Part shown: positions 16,654-25,937 of the stretch, one piece after another
Position numbering within the stretch: position 1 is the first letter of the stretch
Layout: each line of letters starts with the position of its first letter
Assembly (NCBI RefSeq): GCF_000297395.2
Contig: NZ_HF570108.1
Coordinates: 1,043,910 to 1,086,175 of the forward strand
Length of the DNA: 42,266 nucleotides
From: Micromonospora lupini str. Lupac 08
GTDB taxonomy: Bacteria; Actinomycetota; Actinomycetes; Mycobacteriales; Micromonosporaceae
Reading direction: 5' to 3'
Position numbers and translations under genes: made by a program
Notes under the pieces: generated by a model
What the model was told of the DNA's origin: nothing
The model's input: only the letters and a program-made list of their open reading frames with translations
The model's database searches: none

Positions 16654-17424
16654 ATGGGTAACGAGGCACTGCGGGTGGCGATGGCCGAGGCGGGCGAGAC
16701 GGTCGAGTCGCTGGCCGAGAAGGTTCGCGTCGACCCGAAAACGGCGGCACGGTGGCTCGCCTCCGGGCGCATCCCGCATCCGCGTACCCGGATCGCGGTG
16801 GCCGAGGTCCTGCGTCGGGACGCCGCCGATCTGTGGCCGGAACCGTTCCGTCGCCGCGATCTGCCGTGGTTCCGACCATGGGCCGAGCTGGAGCAGGACG
16901 CCGCGTCGCTTCGGTCCTACCAGCCGCTGCTCGTGCCGGGTCTGCTGCAGACGGAGGGGTACGCTCGCGCGATCCTGGGCACCGGTGGACTGGTGGCACC
17001 TGCCGAGGTGGACGAGATCGTGGCGAGCCGCATCGATCGGCAGGCGGTCCTGTGCCGCGACGACCCGCCGCAGCTCGTGGCGGTGATCGACGAGGTGGTG
17101 CTGCGCCGGCCGGTCGGCGACCACGCCGTGATGGCCGGCCAACTTGCCCACCTCGCAAGCGTGGCCGAGTGGGAGCACGTGCACGTCCGGGTCATCCCCG
17201 CCGAGAGTCCGTGGCACACCGGCCTGGCCGGGCCTTTCGTGCTGGGCCGGCTGCCCGACGGGACGGAATTGGCGTATCTCGACAACCAGCTCCGCGGTCA
17301 GGTGGTGACCGATCCCCTCGACGTCGCTAACCTGGGGCGCAGGTGGGAGAGCGTCACCGGTGAGGCGTTACCCCGACGCCGGTCGATCGAGTTGATCAGG
17401 GAAGTGGCCACGACATGGACATGA
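16654..17424 (+). CDS. XRE-type regulator with DUF5753 domain
   Basis: The 256-residue protein has an N-terminal helix-turn-helix (about residues 10-60, with ETVESLAEKVRVDPKTAARW). It then carries the DUF5753 domain, recognisable by LRSYQPLLVPGLLQTEGYAR near residue 90 and HVRVIPAESPWHTGLAGPF near residue 175. In Streptomyces such proteins work with a small DUF397 partner as WhiJ-like repressor pairs that affect development. Here the DUF397 gene overlaps its last 10 bases. The ATG at 16654 has GGGAGG 6 bases upstream. The pair is bracketed by two direct copies of a palindromic repeat, which suggests it arrived as, or can move as, a unit. Confidence 0.9.
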   Translation: MGNEALRVAMAEAGETVESLAEKVRVDPKTAARWLASGRIPHPRTRIAVAEVLRRDAADLWPEPFRRRDLPWFRPWAELEQDAASLRSYQPLLVPGLLQTEGYARAILGTGGLVAPAEVDEIVASRIDRQAVLCRDDPPQLVAVIDEVVLRRPVGDHAVMAGQLAHLASVAEWEHVHVRVIPAESPWHTGLAGPFVLGRLPDGTELAYLDNQLRGQVVTDPLDVANLGRRWESVTGEALPRRRSIELIREVATTWT

Positions 17425-17600
17425 CCGACGCCCGTTGGCGCACCGCGACCCGCAGCAGCAACAACGGCGGCGACTGCGTCGAGGTTGCCGACAACCTGCC
17501 CGGCCGGGTGCTGGTGCGCGACAGCAAGGACCGCGACGGCGGCACCCTGACCTTCGCGCCGACCGCCTGGGCCTCCTTCGTCGGCGCCGTCCGTCGCTGA
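17415..17600 (+). CDS. DUF397 small regulatory partner
   Basis: The 61-residue protein is a typical DUF397 protein: ATRSSNNGGDCVEVADNLPG in the first half, then VLVRDSKDRDGGTLTFAPTAW and a short tail. These proteins bind or antagonise the neighbouring DUF5753 helix-turn-helix regulator. The ATG at 17415 lies inside the end of the XRE gene (10-base overlap), so the two are translationally linked. Its TGA stop at 17598-17600 is also the first three bases of repeat copy B, so the repeat supplies the stop and may have trimmed the original C-terminus. Confidence 0.88.
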   Translation: MDMTDARWRTATRSSNNGGDCVEVADNLPGRVLVRDSKDRDGGTLTFAPTAWASFVGAVRR

Positions 17601-17674
17601 TCCACTCGGGTTCACGGAAACCGGGGCATCGGGGCGACCCGGACACCCCCATTTCCAGGAAGCCGAGTCGATCA
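17598..17674. repeat. Palindromic repeat family 3, copy B
   Basis: The ends TGATCCACTCGG (17598-17609) and CCGAGTCGATCA (17663-17674) are inverted repeats with one mismatch. The copy begins exactly at the TGA stop of the DUF397 gene. It is in the same orientation as copy A and nearly identical over its first 39 bases. The 163 bases between it and the next gene hold only a ribosome site, AGGAG, before 17838. Confidence 0.8.
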
Positions 17675-17837
17675 AGCGAGGGTCAGGCCACAGAGCCGAC
17701 CTCGGCCGGCCGGTTCCTCGTCGTGCGCTCGCCAATGTCAAGATCAGTCGTCCCTGTCACCTGATCCTCCCGACATTCCCGCCGGCGCGCGTCCAGAGCG
17801 TCTCGCCCGCCGACGATGACCCCCTCTAGGAGTCGTC

Positions 17838-19018
17838 ATGCGTACTCCCCTCCGGCCTCTCTCCCGGCGTGGACTGCTCACCGGCACTCTCGGATCGGCC
17901 GCCCTGCTCGCCGCAGGCGGCGGCCTCGCCGGCTGCGGCACGAAGGGCGCCCAGCAGACCGAGGCCGGCTGCGTCAGCGAAGACCTGTCCGGCGCCGAGA
18001 AGAAGCTCGCCTTCTCCAACTGGCCGCAGTACATGGACGTCGACGAGAAGGACGAGTCCAAGCGCCCGAGCCTGGACGAGTTCGTCGCGAGGAGCGGCAT
18101 CCAGGTCACCTACACCGAGGACATCAACGACAACAACGAGTTCTTCGGCAAGGTGCAGAACCAGTTGGCCGGTTGCCGGAGCATCGACCGGGACATCATC
18201 GTGCTGAGCGACTGGATGGCCGCGCGGATGATCCGGCTCGGCTGGGTCCAGGAGCTGGATGCGGCGAAGATCCCGAACGTCCGGGCGAACCTGTTGCCGT
18301 CGCTGCTCAACCGCTCCTTCGACGCCGAGAACCGCATCTCGATCCCGTGGCAGTCCGGCCTGGCCGGGTTGGCGTACAACGGCAGCGTCACCGGGGAGCT
18401 GCGGACCGTCGACGAACTGCTGACCCGCCCCGACCTCAAGGGCAGGGTGACGGCGCTCAGCGAGATGCGCGACACCATGGGTCTGCTGCTCGGCGCGAAC
18501 GGGCACGACCCGTCGAACTTCACCGCCGCCCAGTTCGACGACGCGCTCCACAAGCTCAAGAGGGCCGTCGACTCCGGGCAGATCCGCAGGTTCACCGGCA
18601 ACGACTACGCGCCCGAGCTGGCCAGGGGCGACATCGCCGCGTGCATCGGCTGGTCCGGGGACGTCATCCAGCTCTCCGCTGCGAACGACAAGGTGCGCTT
18701 CGTCGCACCGGAATCCGGCGTGATGCTCTACAGCGACGACATGGTGGTCCCGAACAAGGCCACCCACCGGGGCAACGCCGAGGCGCTGATCAACTACTAC
18801 TACGAGCCGGCGGTCGCCGCGAAACTCGCCGCGTACGTCAACTACATCTGCCCGGTCCAGGGCGCCCAGGCCGAGATGGAGAAGATCGACCCGGAGCTGG
18901 CCACCAACCCGCTGATCTTCCCCGACGACGCGCTGCTGGCGAAGTCCACGGTGTTCATGGCCCTGGACGAGAAGCAGGAGAAGGAGTACGAGGGTAAGTT
19001 CCAGCAGGTCATCGGGGC

Positions 19019-19022
<4 letters not shown>
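17838..19022 (+). CDS. potD: Polyamine ABC transporter, binding lipoprotein
   Basis: The 394-residue protein has a twin-arginine lipoprotein signal (SRRGLLTGTLGSAALLAAG followed by LAGC), with the lipid-accepting cysteine near residue 33. The rest is a PotD-like periplasmic-binding fold: LAFSNWPQYMDVD at the start, FDAENRISIPWQSGLAGLAY, and YINYYYEPAVAAK-like text near the end. PotD binds spermidine or putrescine outside the membrane and passes it to the permease. AGGAG precedes the ATG at 17838. It heads a four-gene operon with ATPase and two permeases, and its stop overlaps the next start as GTGA. Export by Tat implies folding before transport. The exact polyamine cannot be told from the sequence. 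Confidence 0.92.
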
Positions 19023-20175
<1,153 letters not shown>

Positions 20176-20179
<4 letters not shown>

Positions 20180-21084
20180 CCCTCCCGGCGCCCACGGGGG
20201 CGGGGCAGTCGCCGCCCGCGCCACCGGCAGCCCGCTCCGGGCGGTACCGGCTGCTGCCGTACCTCCTGTTGCTGCCCGGCGTGGCCTGGCTGCTGGTGTT
20301 CTTCGGTGTGCCGCTGCTGCAACTCGCCGCCGCGAGCCTCTACGACCCGAGCGGCTCGTTCTCCACCGGGTACGCGATGACCTGGGCGGTCGGCAACTAT
20401 CCGGACGTCGTGCAGGCGTACTGGCCGCAGCTCCTGCGCTCGTTCGGCTACGCCGGGCTGGCCCTGGTGCTGGCGCTGCTGCTGGGCTACCCACTGGCGT
20501 ACGCCATCGCGCAGAAGGCCGGCCGGTGGAAGAACCTGCTGCTGGTGTGCGTGGTCGCGCCGATGTTCACCAGCTTCCTGGTGCGCACGCTGGCCTGGAA
20601 GACCATCCTGTCCGACAACGGCGCGCTCGTCGGCCTGCTGCGCGACGTGCACCTGCTCGCCCCGGACGGTCGGCTGCTGGCCACCCCGTTCGCTGTCGTG
20701 CTCGGGCTGACGTACAACTTCCTGCCGTTTCTGGTGCTGCCGCTGTACGCGAGCCTGGAGCGGCTGGACCCCCGGCTGTTGGAGGCGGCAAGCGACCTGT
20801 ACGCCGGCGGAGCCCAGGCGTTCCGCCTGGTGACCCTGCCGCTGTCCATGCCCGGTCTGGTCGCCGGCACGCTGCTGTTCTTCATCCCGGCCAGCGGCGA
20901 CTACGTCAACGCCGAACTGCTCGGTACCCCGAACGAATACATGATCGGCAACGTCATCGACTCGGCGTTCCTGGTCCGGCTGGACTACCCGCAGGGCGCC
21001 GCGTTGTCGTTCCTGCTGATGGCGGCGATCCTCGCGGTGGTCGTCGGCTACCTGCGCAGGGCCGGCACGGAGGAGGTTCTCTAG
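20176..21084 (+). CDS. potB: Polyamine ABC permease PotB-like
   Basis: The 302-residue protein has six likely membrane helices, beginning YLLLLPGVAWLLVFFGVPLL near residue 30. It carries the cytoplasmic EAA loop region, EAASDLYAGGAQAFRLVTLP near residue 212, that docks on the ATPase. It is the PotB-type inner-membrane permease subunit, which pairs with PotC to form the channel. The GTG at 20176 overlaps the potA stop as GTGA. The last codon is followed immediately by the potC start (TAGATG), so the permeases are translated together. Confidence 0.92.
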
Positions 21085-21921
21085 ATGAGAGTGTCCCGCT
21101 GGCTGGTCGACCGCTGGGTGATGATCGTGGCGCTGCTGGTGCTCGGGTACCTGGCACTGCCGATCCTGGTGGTCGCCGGGCTGTCGTTCAACCGCCCGTC
21201 GAGCCGCCTGTCGTACGACTTCAACGAGTTCACACTGGACAACTGGCGGCAGCCCTGCGCCACCTCCGACATGTGCGACGCCGTCGTGCGCAGCGTGCAG
21301 ATCGGCTTCCTCGCCACGGTGGTCGCCACAGTGCTCGGCACCCTGATGGCGTTCGCCCTGGTCCGACACCGCTTCCGTGGCCGGTCCGGCATCAACGTGC
21401 TGATCTTCCTGCCGATGGCCACCCCGGAGCTGGTGCTGGGCACGTCGCTGCTGGCCCTGTTCGTCTCGGCCGGGGTGCCGCAGGGCTTCTGGACCATCGT
21501 CATCGCGCACGTGATGTTCTGCGTGTCGTTCGTGGTGGTCACCGTCAAGGCGCGGCTCGCCGGGATGGACCGGCGGTTGGAGGAGGCAGCCATGGACCTC
21601 TACGCCAACGAGTGGCAGACCTTCCGGCGGATCACCCTGCCGCTGGTGCTGCCCGGCATCGTGGCCGCCGCGCTGCTGGCGTTCTCGTTGAGCTTCGACG
21701 ACTTCATCGTCACGAACTTCAACGCCGGCACGACAGTCACGTTCCCGATGTACGTCTGGGGCGCCGCCCAGCGGGGCATCCCGCCGCAGGTGAACGTTCT
21801 CGGCACCGCGATGTTCGCCATCGCGCTGCTGCTGGTCGGCCTCAGCTCGCTGCGCGGACGACGTGCTCGCCGCACCGCGCTGCTGGCCGGCCCGGCGCGG
21901 CAGGCGCGTCGGTCGCCATGA
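21085..21921 (+). CDS. potC: Polyamine ABC permease PotC-like
   Basis: The 278-residue protein has six predicted membrane helices and an EAA loop, EEAAMDLYANEWQTFRRITL near residue 170, matching PotC. Together with PotB it forms the membrane channel for the polyamine system. The ATG at 21085 follows the potB stop with no gap. The C-terminus ends in an arginine-rich stretch. It is the last gene of the operon, and a weak stem-loop lies 38 bases downstream. Confidence 0.92.
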   Translation: MRVSRWLVDRWVMIVALLVLGYLALPILVVAGLSFNRPSSRLSYDFNEFTLDNWRQPCATSDMCDAVVRSVQIGFLATVVATVLGTLMAFALVRHRFRGRSGINVLIFLPMATPELVLGTSLLALFVSAGVPQGFWTIVIAHVMFCVSFVVVTVKARLAGMDRRLEEAAMDLYANEWQTFRRITLPLVLPGIVAAALLAFSLSFDDFIVTNFNAGTTVTFPMYVWGAAQRGIPPQVNVLGTAMFAIALLLVGLSSLRGRRARRTALLAGPARQARRSP

Positions 21922-21958
21922 CCACCCGGGAGCGCTGAACGGCGTCTGTTGACGGCAT

Positions 21959-21995
21959 CCCGACATCTCCACGCGTAATGCGGCTCGTTGTCGGG
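21959..21995 (+). terminator. Weak stem-loop after pot operon
   Basis: CCCGACA (21959-21965) pairs with TGTCGGG (21989-21995) around 23 bases. It is the only hairpin I see soon after potC; the large loop makes it a weak candidate. Confidence 0.35.
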
Positions 21996-22241
21996 CGATC
22001 CTCCGGGTCCCGGCGCGATATTGGTCTTATGCGGCGGCTTGTCCCCATGGGAGGCCGCACGATCGGCCCTGACCGTCCCGCCCGAGAAGTCATCCGATCT
22101 GCCGGCTCGTCACGCTCCACGCCCGGTCGGCGGTGCTGATCGCGCCTCCTCGATCATCCCCTGCGGAGCGAACGGCGCAGGTGACCGACGTGACGGTGGA
22201 TATTGCCGCCGGTGTTTGCGACGACACTCATCGCCGTGACG
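21996..22241. other. Non-coding stretch before G5 gene
   Basis: No gene is apparent in these 246 bases. The text is mixed in composition with a few AT-richer spots, such as GATATTGG at about 22017, which may include the promoter of the gene at 22242. I see no repeat or tRNA. Confidence 0.35.
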
Positions 22242-23012
22242 ATGCAACCACCGCCCGGGCCTGCGCATCCACCGCCGTACGGCCCCGGACCTCAGCCAGC
22301 CGCCGCCCCGAACTGGTTCCGCCGCGCCAGCCCAGGCCGCCGCGTCGCCGTGATCCTCGGCTCGGTGGCGCTCTCCGTGTTGCTGCTCTGCTGTGCCGGC
22401 ACCGCCATCGTCGGCGCGCTGACCGGCGAGCCGGAACCCAAGCGCACGGGCACCGCGGCCGAACAGCCGCAGCAACCCATCGTGGCGGCGCCCGCCGAGC
22501 CGACGCAGGAGGCGCCTGCTCAGGCGCAGTCGCCGGAGGCCTCGCCCTCCGCCACCTCGGCACCCACCTCCTCGGCGCCGACCCCCGCCACTGCCGCGCC
22601 TTCGCCCGTGGTACGGGTGACGACGGTGACGGAGCGCGCCGCGATCCGGCACGGCGAGCGCACCGTCAAGGACGCGTCCCTGGCCGAGGGCAAGCGGGTG
22701 GTCCGCACCAAGGGTGTCGACGGCGTGCGGACGCTCACCTACCAGGTGACCACCACCGACGGCGTACAGACCGGCAAGAGGCTGGTCAAGTCCACGGTGA
22801 CGAAGCAGCCGGTGACCGAGGTGGTGGCCGTCGGCACCAAGAAGAAGTCGAACTGCGACCCGAACTACAGTCCCTGCGTCCCGATCGCCAGCGACGTGGA
22901 CTGCGCGGGCGGGTCCGGCAACGGCCCGGCCTACGTCAGCGGAGTGGTCACGGTCATCGGCGACGACATCTACGACCTGGACCGCGACAACGACGGCTAC
23001 GGCTGCGACTGA
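22242..23012 (+). CDS. G5/excalibur membrane-anchored exported protein
   Basis: The 256-residue protein has a proline-rich head, one membrane anchor (VAVILGSVALSVLLLCCAG, about residues 36-54) and a Ser/Ala/Pro linker. It then has a G5 domain (about residues 125-205, with EGKRVVRTKGVDGVRTLTYQ) and a C-terminal excalibur domain ending DIYDLDRDNDGYGCD. Excalibur domains bind calcium through the DxDxDG loop, and G5 domains are found in cell-wall-binding proteins; together they suggest a surface role. The ATG at 22242 precedes the proline-rich head; an upstream TTG at 22203 would add 13 residues. The four cysteines of the excalibur part are present. Target and partner are unknown. Confidence 0.88.
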   Translation: MQPPPGPAHPPPYGPGPQPAAAPNWFRRASPGRRVAVILGSVALSVLLLCCAGTAIVGALTGEPEPKRTGTAAEQPQQPIVAAPAEPTQEAPAQAQSPEASPSATSAPTSSAPTPATAAPSPVVRVTTVTERAAIRHGERTVKDASLAEGKRVVRTKGVDGVRTLTYQVTTTDGVQTGKRLVKSTVTKQPVTEVVAVGTKKKSNCDPNYSPCVPIASDVDCAGGSGNGPAYVSGVVTVIGDDIYDLDRDNDGYGCD

Positions 23013-23120
23013 ACCCGCGCGGTGCTTCTCGGTCGATCGGTGCCCGTGCTGGCTGAACGGTCGGGCGCTGCCATCCGTACCAGGCGGTGAAGGACACCAC
23101 CGAGGACGGGAGTGACGGCG

Positions 23121-23789
23121 ATGAGGGTGCAGCGCAGGCACGTGCTGGCGGCGACCGTGGCGGTGCTCGCCGCGGCGGGCGTGGCGGTGGGGACCGGGTT
23201 CGGGTTCGCCGACACCGCCCCGGCACGGCAGTCGGTCTGCTCCGGCTCGGTCACGTTCTCGGCCGAGGGCGGGGCGCCGGCGGCGACAAGCGACAGGTTC
23301 CCGGTGGGTACGCGGCTGCGGGTGACGAACCTGGACAACAACCGGGTGGCCACGGTGACGGTGACCGGCCCGTCGGGCAGTTGCGTGCTGCTCAACTCCG
23401 CCGCCATGGAGTTGGTCCGCGAGCCGGGCAAGAACGTGATCCGCCGCAACGTGGTGGAACGGCTGGACGGCGGCGCCGCGCAGCCCGTCGACCCAGGCAT
23501 GGTCCGTCCCGGTGCCGCGTCGCCGGGTGCCCCCGGCCCGGCGCCCCGCTCGGCCTGCTCCGGCGCGATCACCTTCTTCGAGGAGGCGGCCGGGCCGGCG
23601 GCGACCAGCGGGCAGTTCCCGGTCGGCACGCGGCTACGGGTGACGAACCTGGACAACAACCGGGCCACCACGGTGACGGTGACCGGTCCGTCGGGCAGTT
23701 GCGTGCTGCTCAACACCGCGGCGATGGACCAGATCCGCGAGCCGGGCAAGAACCTCGTCCGCCGCAACGTCGTCGAGGTGCTGCGCTGA
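23121..23789 (+). CDS. Secreted protein, duplicated barrel-like domain
   Basis: The 222-residue protein has a signal-peptide-like start (HVLAATVAVLAAAGVAVGTG) and then two copies of a domain of about 78 residues. Copy 1 starts near residue 41 and copy 2 near residue 143, joined by a short proline-rich linker. Each reads FPVGTRLRVTNLDNNR...VTVTGPSGSCVLLN...REPGKN...RRNVVE. The order of strand-turn blocks resembles the double-psi beta-barrel of RlpA-type proteins but lacks their catalytic residues. The copies are about three quarters identical, so the duplication is recent. GGGAG lies 8 bases upstream of the ATG at 23121. The function is unknown. Confidence 0.82.
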   Translation: MRVQRRHVLAATVAVLAAAGVAVGTGFGFADTAPARQSVCSGSVTFSAEGGAPAATSDRFPVGTRLRVTNLDNNRVATVTVTGPSGSCVLLNSAAMELVREPGKNVIRRNVVERLDGGAAQPVDPGMVRPGAASPGAPGPAPRSACSGAITFFEEAAGPAATSGQFPVGTRLRVTNLDNNRATTVTVTGPSGSCVLLNTAAMDQIREPGKNLVRRNVVEVLR

Positions 23790-23798
23790 CAGTCGGAG

Positions 23799-23842
23799 GC
23801 CGGGCGGTGGTGGTGGTCGAACACCACCGCCGCCGGCCTTTG
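23799..23842. terminator. Bidirectional terminator hairpin
   Basis: GGCCGG and GGTGGTG (23799-23813) pair with CACCACC and CCGGCC (23823-23839). The plus strand continues CTTTG and the minus side enters the convergent gene's end. It lies between two convergent genes and can serve both. Confidence 0.65.
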
Positions 23843-23850
23843 CCGTCGCG

Positions 23851-25092
23851 CTAGTCGGCCTGCCAGGTGCCGTCGTCGCGCACCCGGGCGGGGGCGCGGC
23901 CGAGCAGCAATGTGGTGAGCGCGGCGTCGATGGTGTCGCCGAGGAACCACTCGCCGGCCTGGTCGAGGGCGAAGACCCGACCGCGCTCGTCGACGGCGAG
24001 GATGCTGTCCTGCTGCTCGGTGCCGATCGGGAAGAGTCGCACGCCGAGCACCGCGCCGAAGTCGGCAAGTGTGTCGGCGGTGTGCGCGATGGTGTGCGGG
24101 CGGATGTCGAACCGGGAGATCCACACCTGGGCGCCCGGGCCCCGCCGCGCGCCGACCAGGCTGGGAAACGCGGTAAGCGCCTCCACGGCGGCCGGAAAGG
24201 CCTCGTGCCGGTGGGCCCGCCCCGGCACGGCGGTGACATCCCGCACGCCGGCGGCGGCCATGATCTGATCACCGATGTGCGGTCGCCAGCCGGCCGCCAC
24301 CAGCGCGTTGGCCACCTCGGGCGGGAAACGGCCCGGGTCCGGGTCGGGCTCCGCCGGTGCCAGCCACGTCTCGGTGTACGCCCGCGCAGCTTCCGGCAGA
24401 ACGCTGGCGCGCACCAGGAAGTCGATGCACGAGTCGCAGGGCCGGTCCGCGACGCCACCGGCCGGGTCACCCGGCTCGCGGATCCGGAAGACCTCGAAGC
24501 GTGCCGCCTCCAACAGCGCCCCCGCCTCGGCCCGCCCCATCGGCTCGATGCCCTCGGCGGCCCGGCGGTGGTCGTACTCGTGCAGCACGTCGGAGACCAC
24601 GATCAACTCGGCGTGACACTCGACGCCGCGGACCAGCTCGCCCGGAGGCCGCTCGTCCAGGTAGCTGCGCACGAGCGGGTGGTGGTTCAGCGCGACGGCG
24701 CCCTTCGTGCCCTGGGCCGTCCAGATGCGACCGTCGAGGGTCAGGTGCGCCACCGTGTTCGGCGTCGGCGCCCGACGGATCTCCCGGATCAGCAGGCTCG
24801 ACGCGTCGACGGTGCGGGGCGCGGTCGGCCCGCTGGGCTGACTGCGCCGGTACAGGTCCGCCACCACCTCGCTCGGCACGCGGGGCCAGGTGGTGACCTT
24901 TCCGGTCCGCCTGTCGATGACTGTCGTCGGCAGATCGCCGGGGATCGCCCGCACCCCGCTCGACACGATCGAGGTGACGACGAAGCCGAGGTCGAACTCG
25001 TCGACCACCGGGGTGCACTCGTGGCCGAGCCGCTGCGAGTCGCGCCGCGCCCAGGCGGACGCGAGCTGCTCGGCCTGCTGACGGTCGATCAC
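23851..25092 (-). CDS. Imm35/YwqJ-deaminase/SUKH-3 fusion protein
   Basis: This 413-residue protein joins three parts. Residues about 1-90 resemble the YrhB/Imm35 immunity fold (EQLASAWARRDSQRLGH, VIDRRTGKVTTWPRVPSE). Residues about 110-240 form a YwqJ-like deaminase with its zinc motifs intact: His160-Ala-Glu162 and Pro218-Cys219-x-x-Cys222. Residues about 250-413 look like SUKH-3, with AGWRPHIGDQI, VRLFPIGTEQQDSILAVDE and WFLGDTIDAAL. SUKH and Imm35 domains are immunity proteins of polymorphic toxin systems; fusing them to an active-looking deaminase is unusual. The GTG at 25092 is divergent from the type VII toxin genes, 78 bases away. The three domains could be a multi-toxin antidote with a decoy deaminase, or an effector carrying its own protection. 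Confidence 0.8.
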   Translation of the reverse strand: MIDRQQAEQLASAWARRDSQRLGHECTPVVDEFDLGFVVTSIVSSGVRAIPGDLPTTVIDRRTGKVTTWPRVPSEVVADLYRRSQPSGPTAPRTVDASSLLIREIRRAPTPNTVAHLTLDGRIWTAQGTKGAVALNHHPLVRSYLDERPPGELVRGVECHAELIVVSDVLHEYDHRRAAEGIEPMGRAEAGALLEAARFEVFRIREPGDPAGGVADRPCDSCIDFLVRASVLPEAARAYTETWLAPAEPDPDPGRFPPEVANALVAAGWRPHIGDQIMAAAGVRDVTAVPGRAHRHEAFPAAVEALTAFPSLVGARRGPGAQVWISRFDIRPHTIAHTADTLADFGAVLGVRLFPIGTEQQDSILAVDERGRVFALDQAGEWFLGDTIDAALTTLLLGRAPARVRDDGTWQAD

Positions 25093-25170
25093 GCATCGAA
25101 ACTACCGGACTACACGGATCGATGGCGGCCGGTATGGTCTTCCCTACCGACGGTGACGGGAGGAGCGACG

Positions 25171-25593
25171 GTGAGCGAACGCGCGGACCGGGACGCCAAT
25201 CGCGAGCTACGGGCCCGATTCGACGACGTGTACGGCCAGTACCAGCAGCTCAGGTCCGGTTTGGACACTCTGCAGGCGCGGCTCGCCCAACTGCGGGTGA
25301 CCCGACGCTCGCCGGACGGCCACGTCACGGCGACCGTCGGCGCGCAGGGCCAGCTGATCGCGGTCGACCTGGCCCCGACGATCTACCGGGACCGCGACGC
25401 CGAGGCGCTGAGTCGGAAGATCACCGAAACCGTCCAGGCCGCCGTGGCGGCTGCCAGCCGGGCCACCCAGGATCTGGTCGCCGAGGCCATGCCGGCCGGG
25501 TCCGGTTCGGCGGAGTTCCTGCGTACCGGCGATTTCGGGTCTCTGCTCGGCCGCGCCGACGCCGTGCTCGGCCGCGGCGAGGGGTCGGCATGA
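25171..25593 (+). CDS. YbaB/EbfC-like protein of ESX locus
   Basis: The 140-residue protein has an N-terminal coiled-coil region (NRELRARFDDVYGQYQQLRS) and then a YbaB/EbfC-like section, TRRSPDGHVTATVGAQGQL and IAVDLAPTIYRDRD. Proteins of this type are common in front of WXG100 genes in actinobacteria and bind DNA or act as chaperones; which one applies here is unknown. A strong GGGAGGAG sits 6 bases before the GTG at 25171. Its stop overlaps the next start as ATGA. It is the first gene of the toxin operon, so its role may be regulatory. Confidence 0.8.
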   Translation: MSERADRDANRELRARFDDVYGQYQQLRSGLDTLQARLAQLRVTRRSPDGHVTATVGAQGQLIAVDLAPTIYRDRDAEALSRKITETVQAAVAAASRATQDLVAEAMPAGSGSAEFLRTGDFGSLLGRADAVLGRGEGSA

Positions 25594-25922
25594 CCGACGG
25601 GCAGCTCTGGCTCGACGCCTCCCGGGCCCGGCGCGGTGGCGCCGACCTGGCCCTGTCCGGCGAGGCGGTGACGGCCCGCCGGGCGGCGGAGGGCGGCGAG
25701 ATCGAGGCCGCCAGCGGCGCCCGCCCGTGGGGGCGCGACGACATCGGCGCCGCGTTCGAGCGGAGCTACCGCGGCATCGAGCAGACCGTGCTGCGCGCCT
25801 GGGCGGGCGTCGGGCAGCGGCTCACCGAGCTGGGCGCCGACGTGGTCAGCGCGGTCGACGCGAGCGTGCAGACCGACCAGAGCAGCGCCGCCCGGCTCGA
25901 CCGGGCCGCCGACCAGCGCTGA
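25590..25922 (+). CDS. WXG100-like type VII secretion protein
   Basis: The 110-residue all-helical protein is a WXG100-like protein of the ESX/type VII class. A helix-turn-helix hairpin is interrupted at ARPWGRDDIGAAFERSYRG near residue 44, where the WxG-type turn is replaced by PWG. Such proteins dimerise with the N-terminal helical part of larger toxins or serve as secretion chaperones. It overlaps the YbaB gene as ATGA and ends 15 bases before the giant toxin gene. No secretion apparatus genes are present in this window, so the ESX machine must be encoded elsewhere. Confidence 0.78.
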   Translation: MTDGQLWLDASRARRGGADLALSGEAVTARRAAEGGEIEAASGARPWGRDDIGAAFERSYRGIEQTVLRAWAGVGQRLTELGADVVSAVDASVQTDQSSAARLDRAADQR

Positions 25923-25937
25923 CGGCGGCCGATCCGG

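Noticed and set aside
22133..23056. Second plus-strand frame over the G5/excalibur gene
   Set aside because: It lacks signal, domains and sensible composition; the overlapping frame carries G5 and excalibur.
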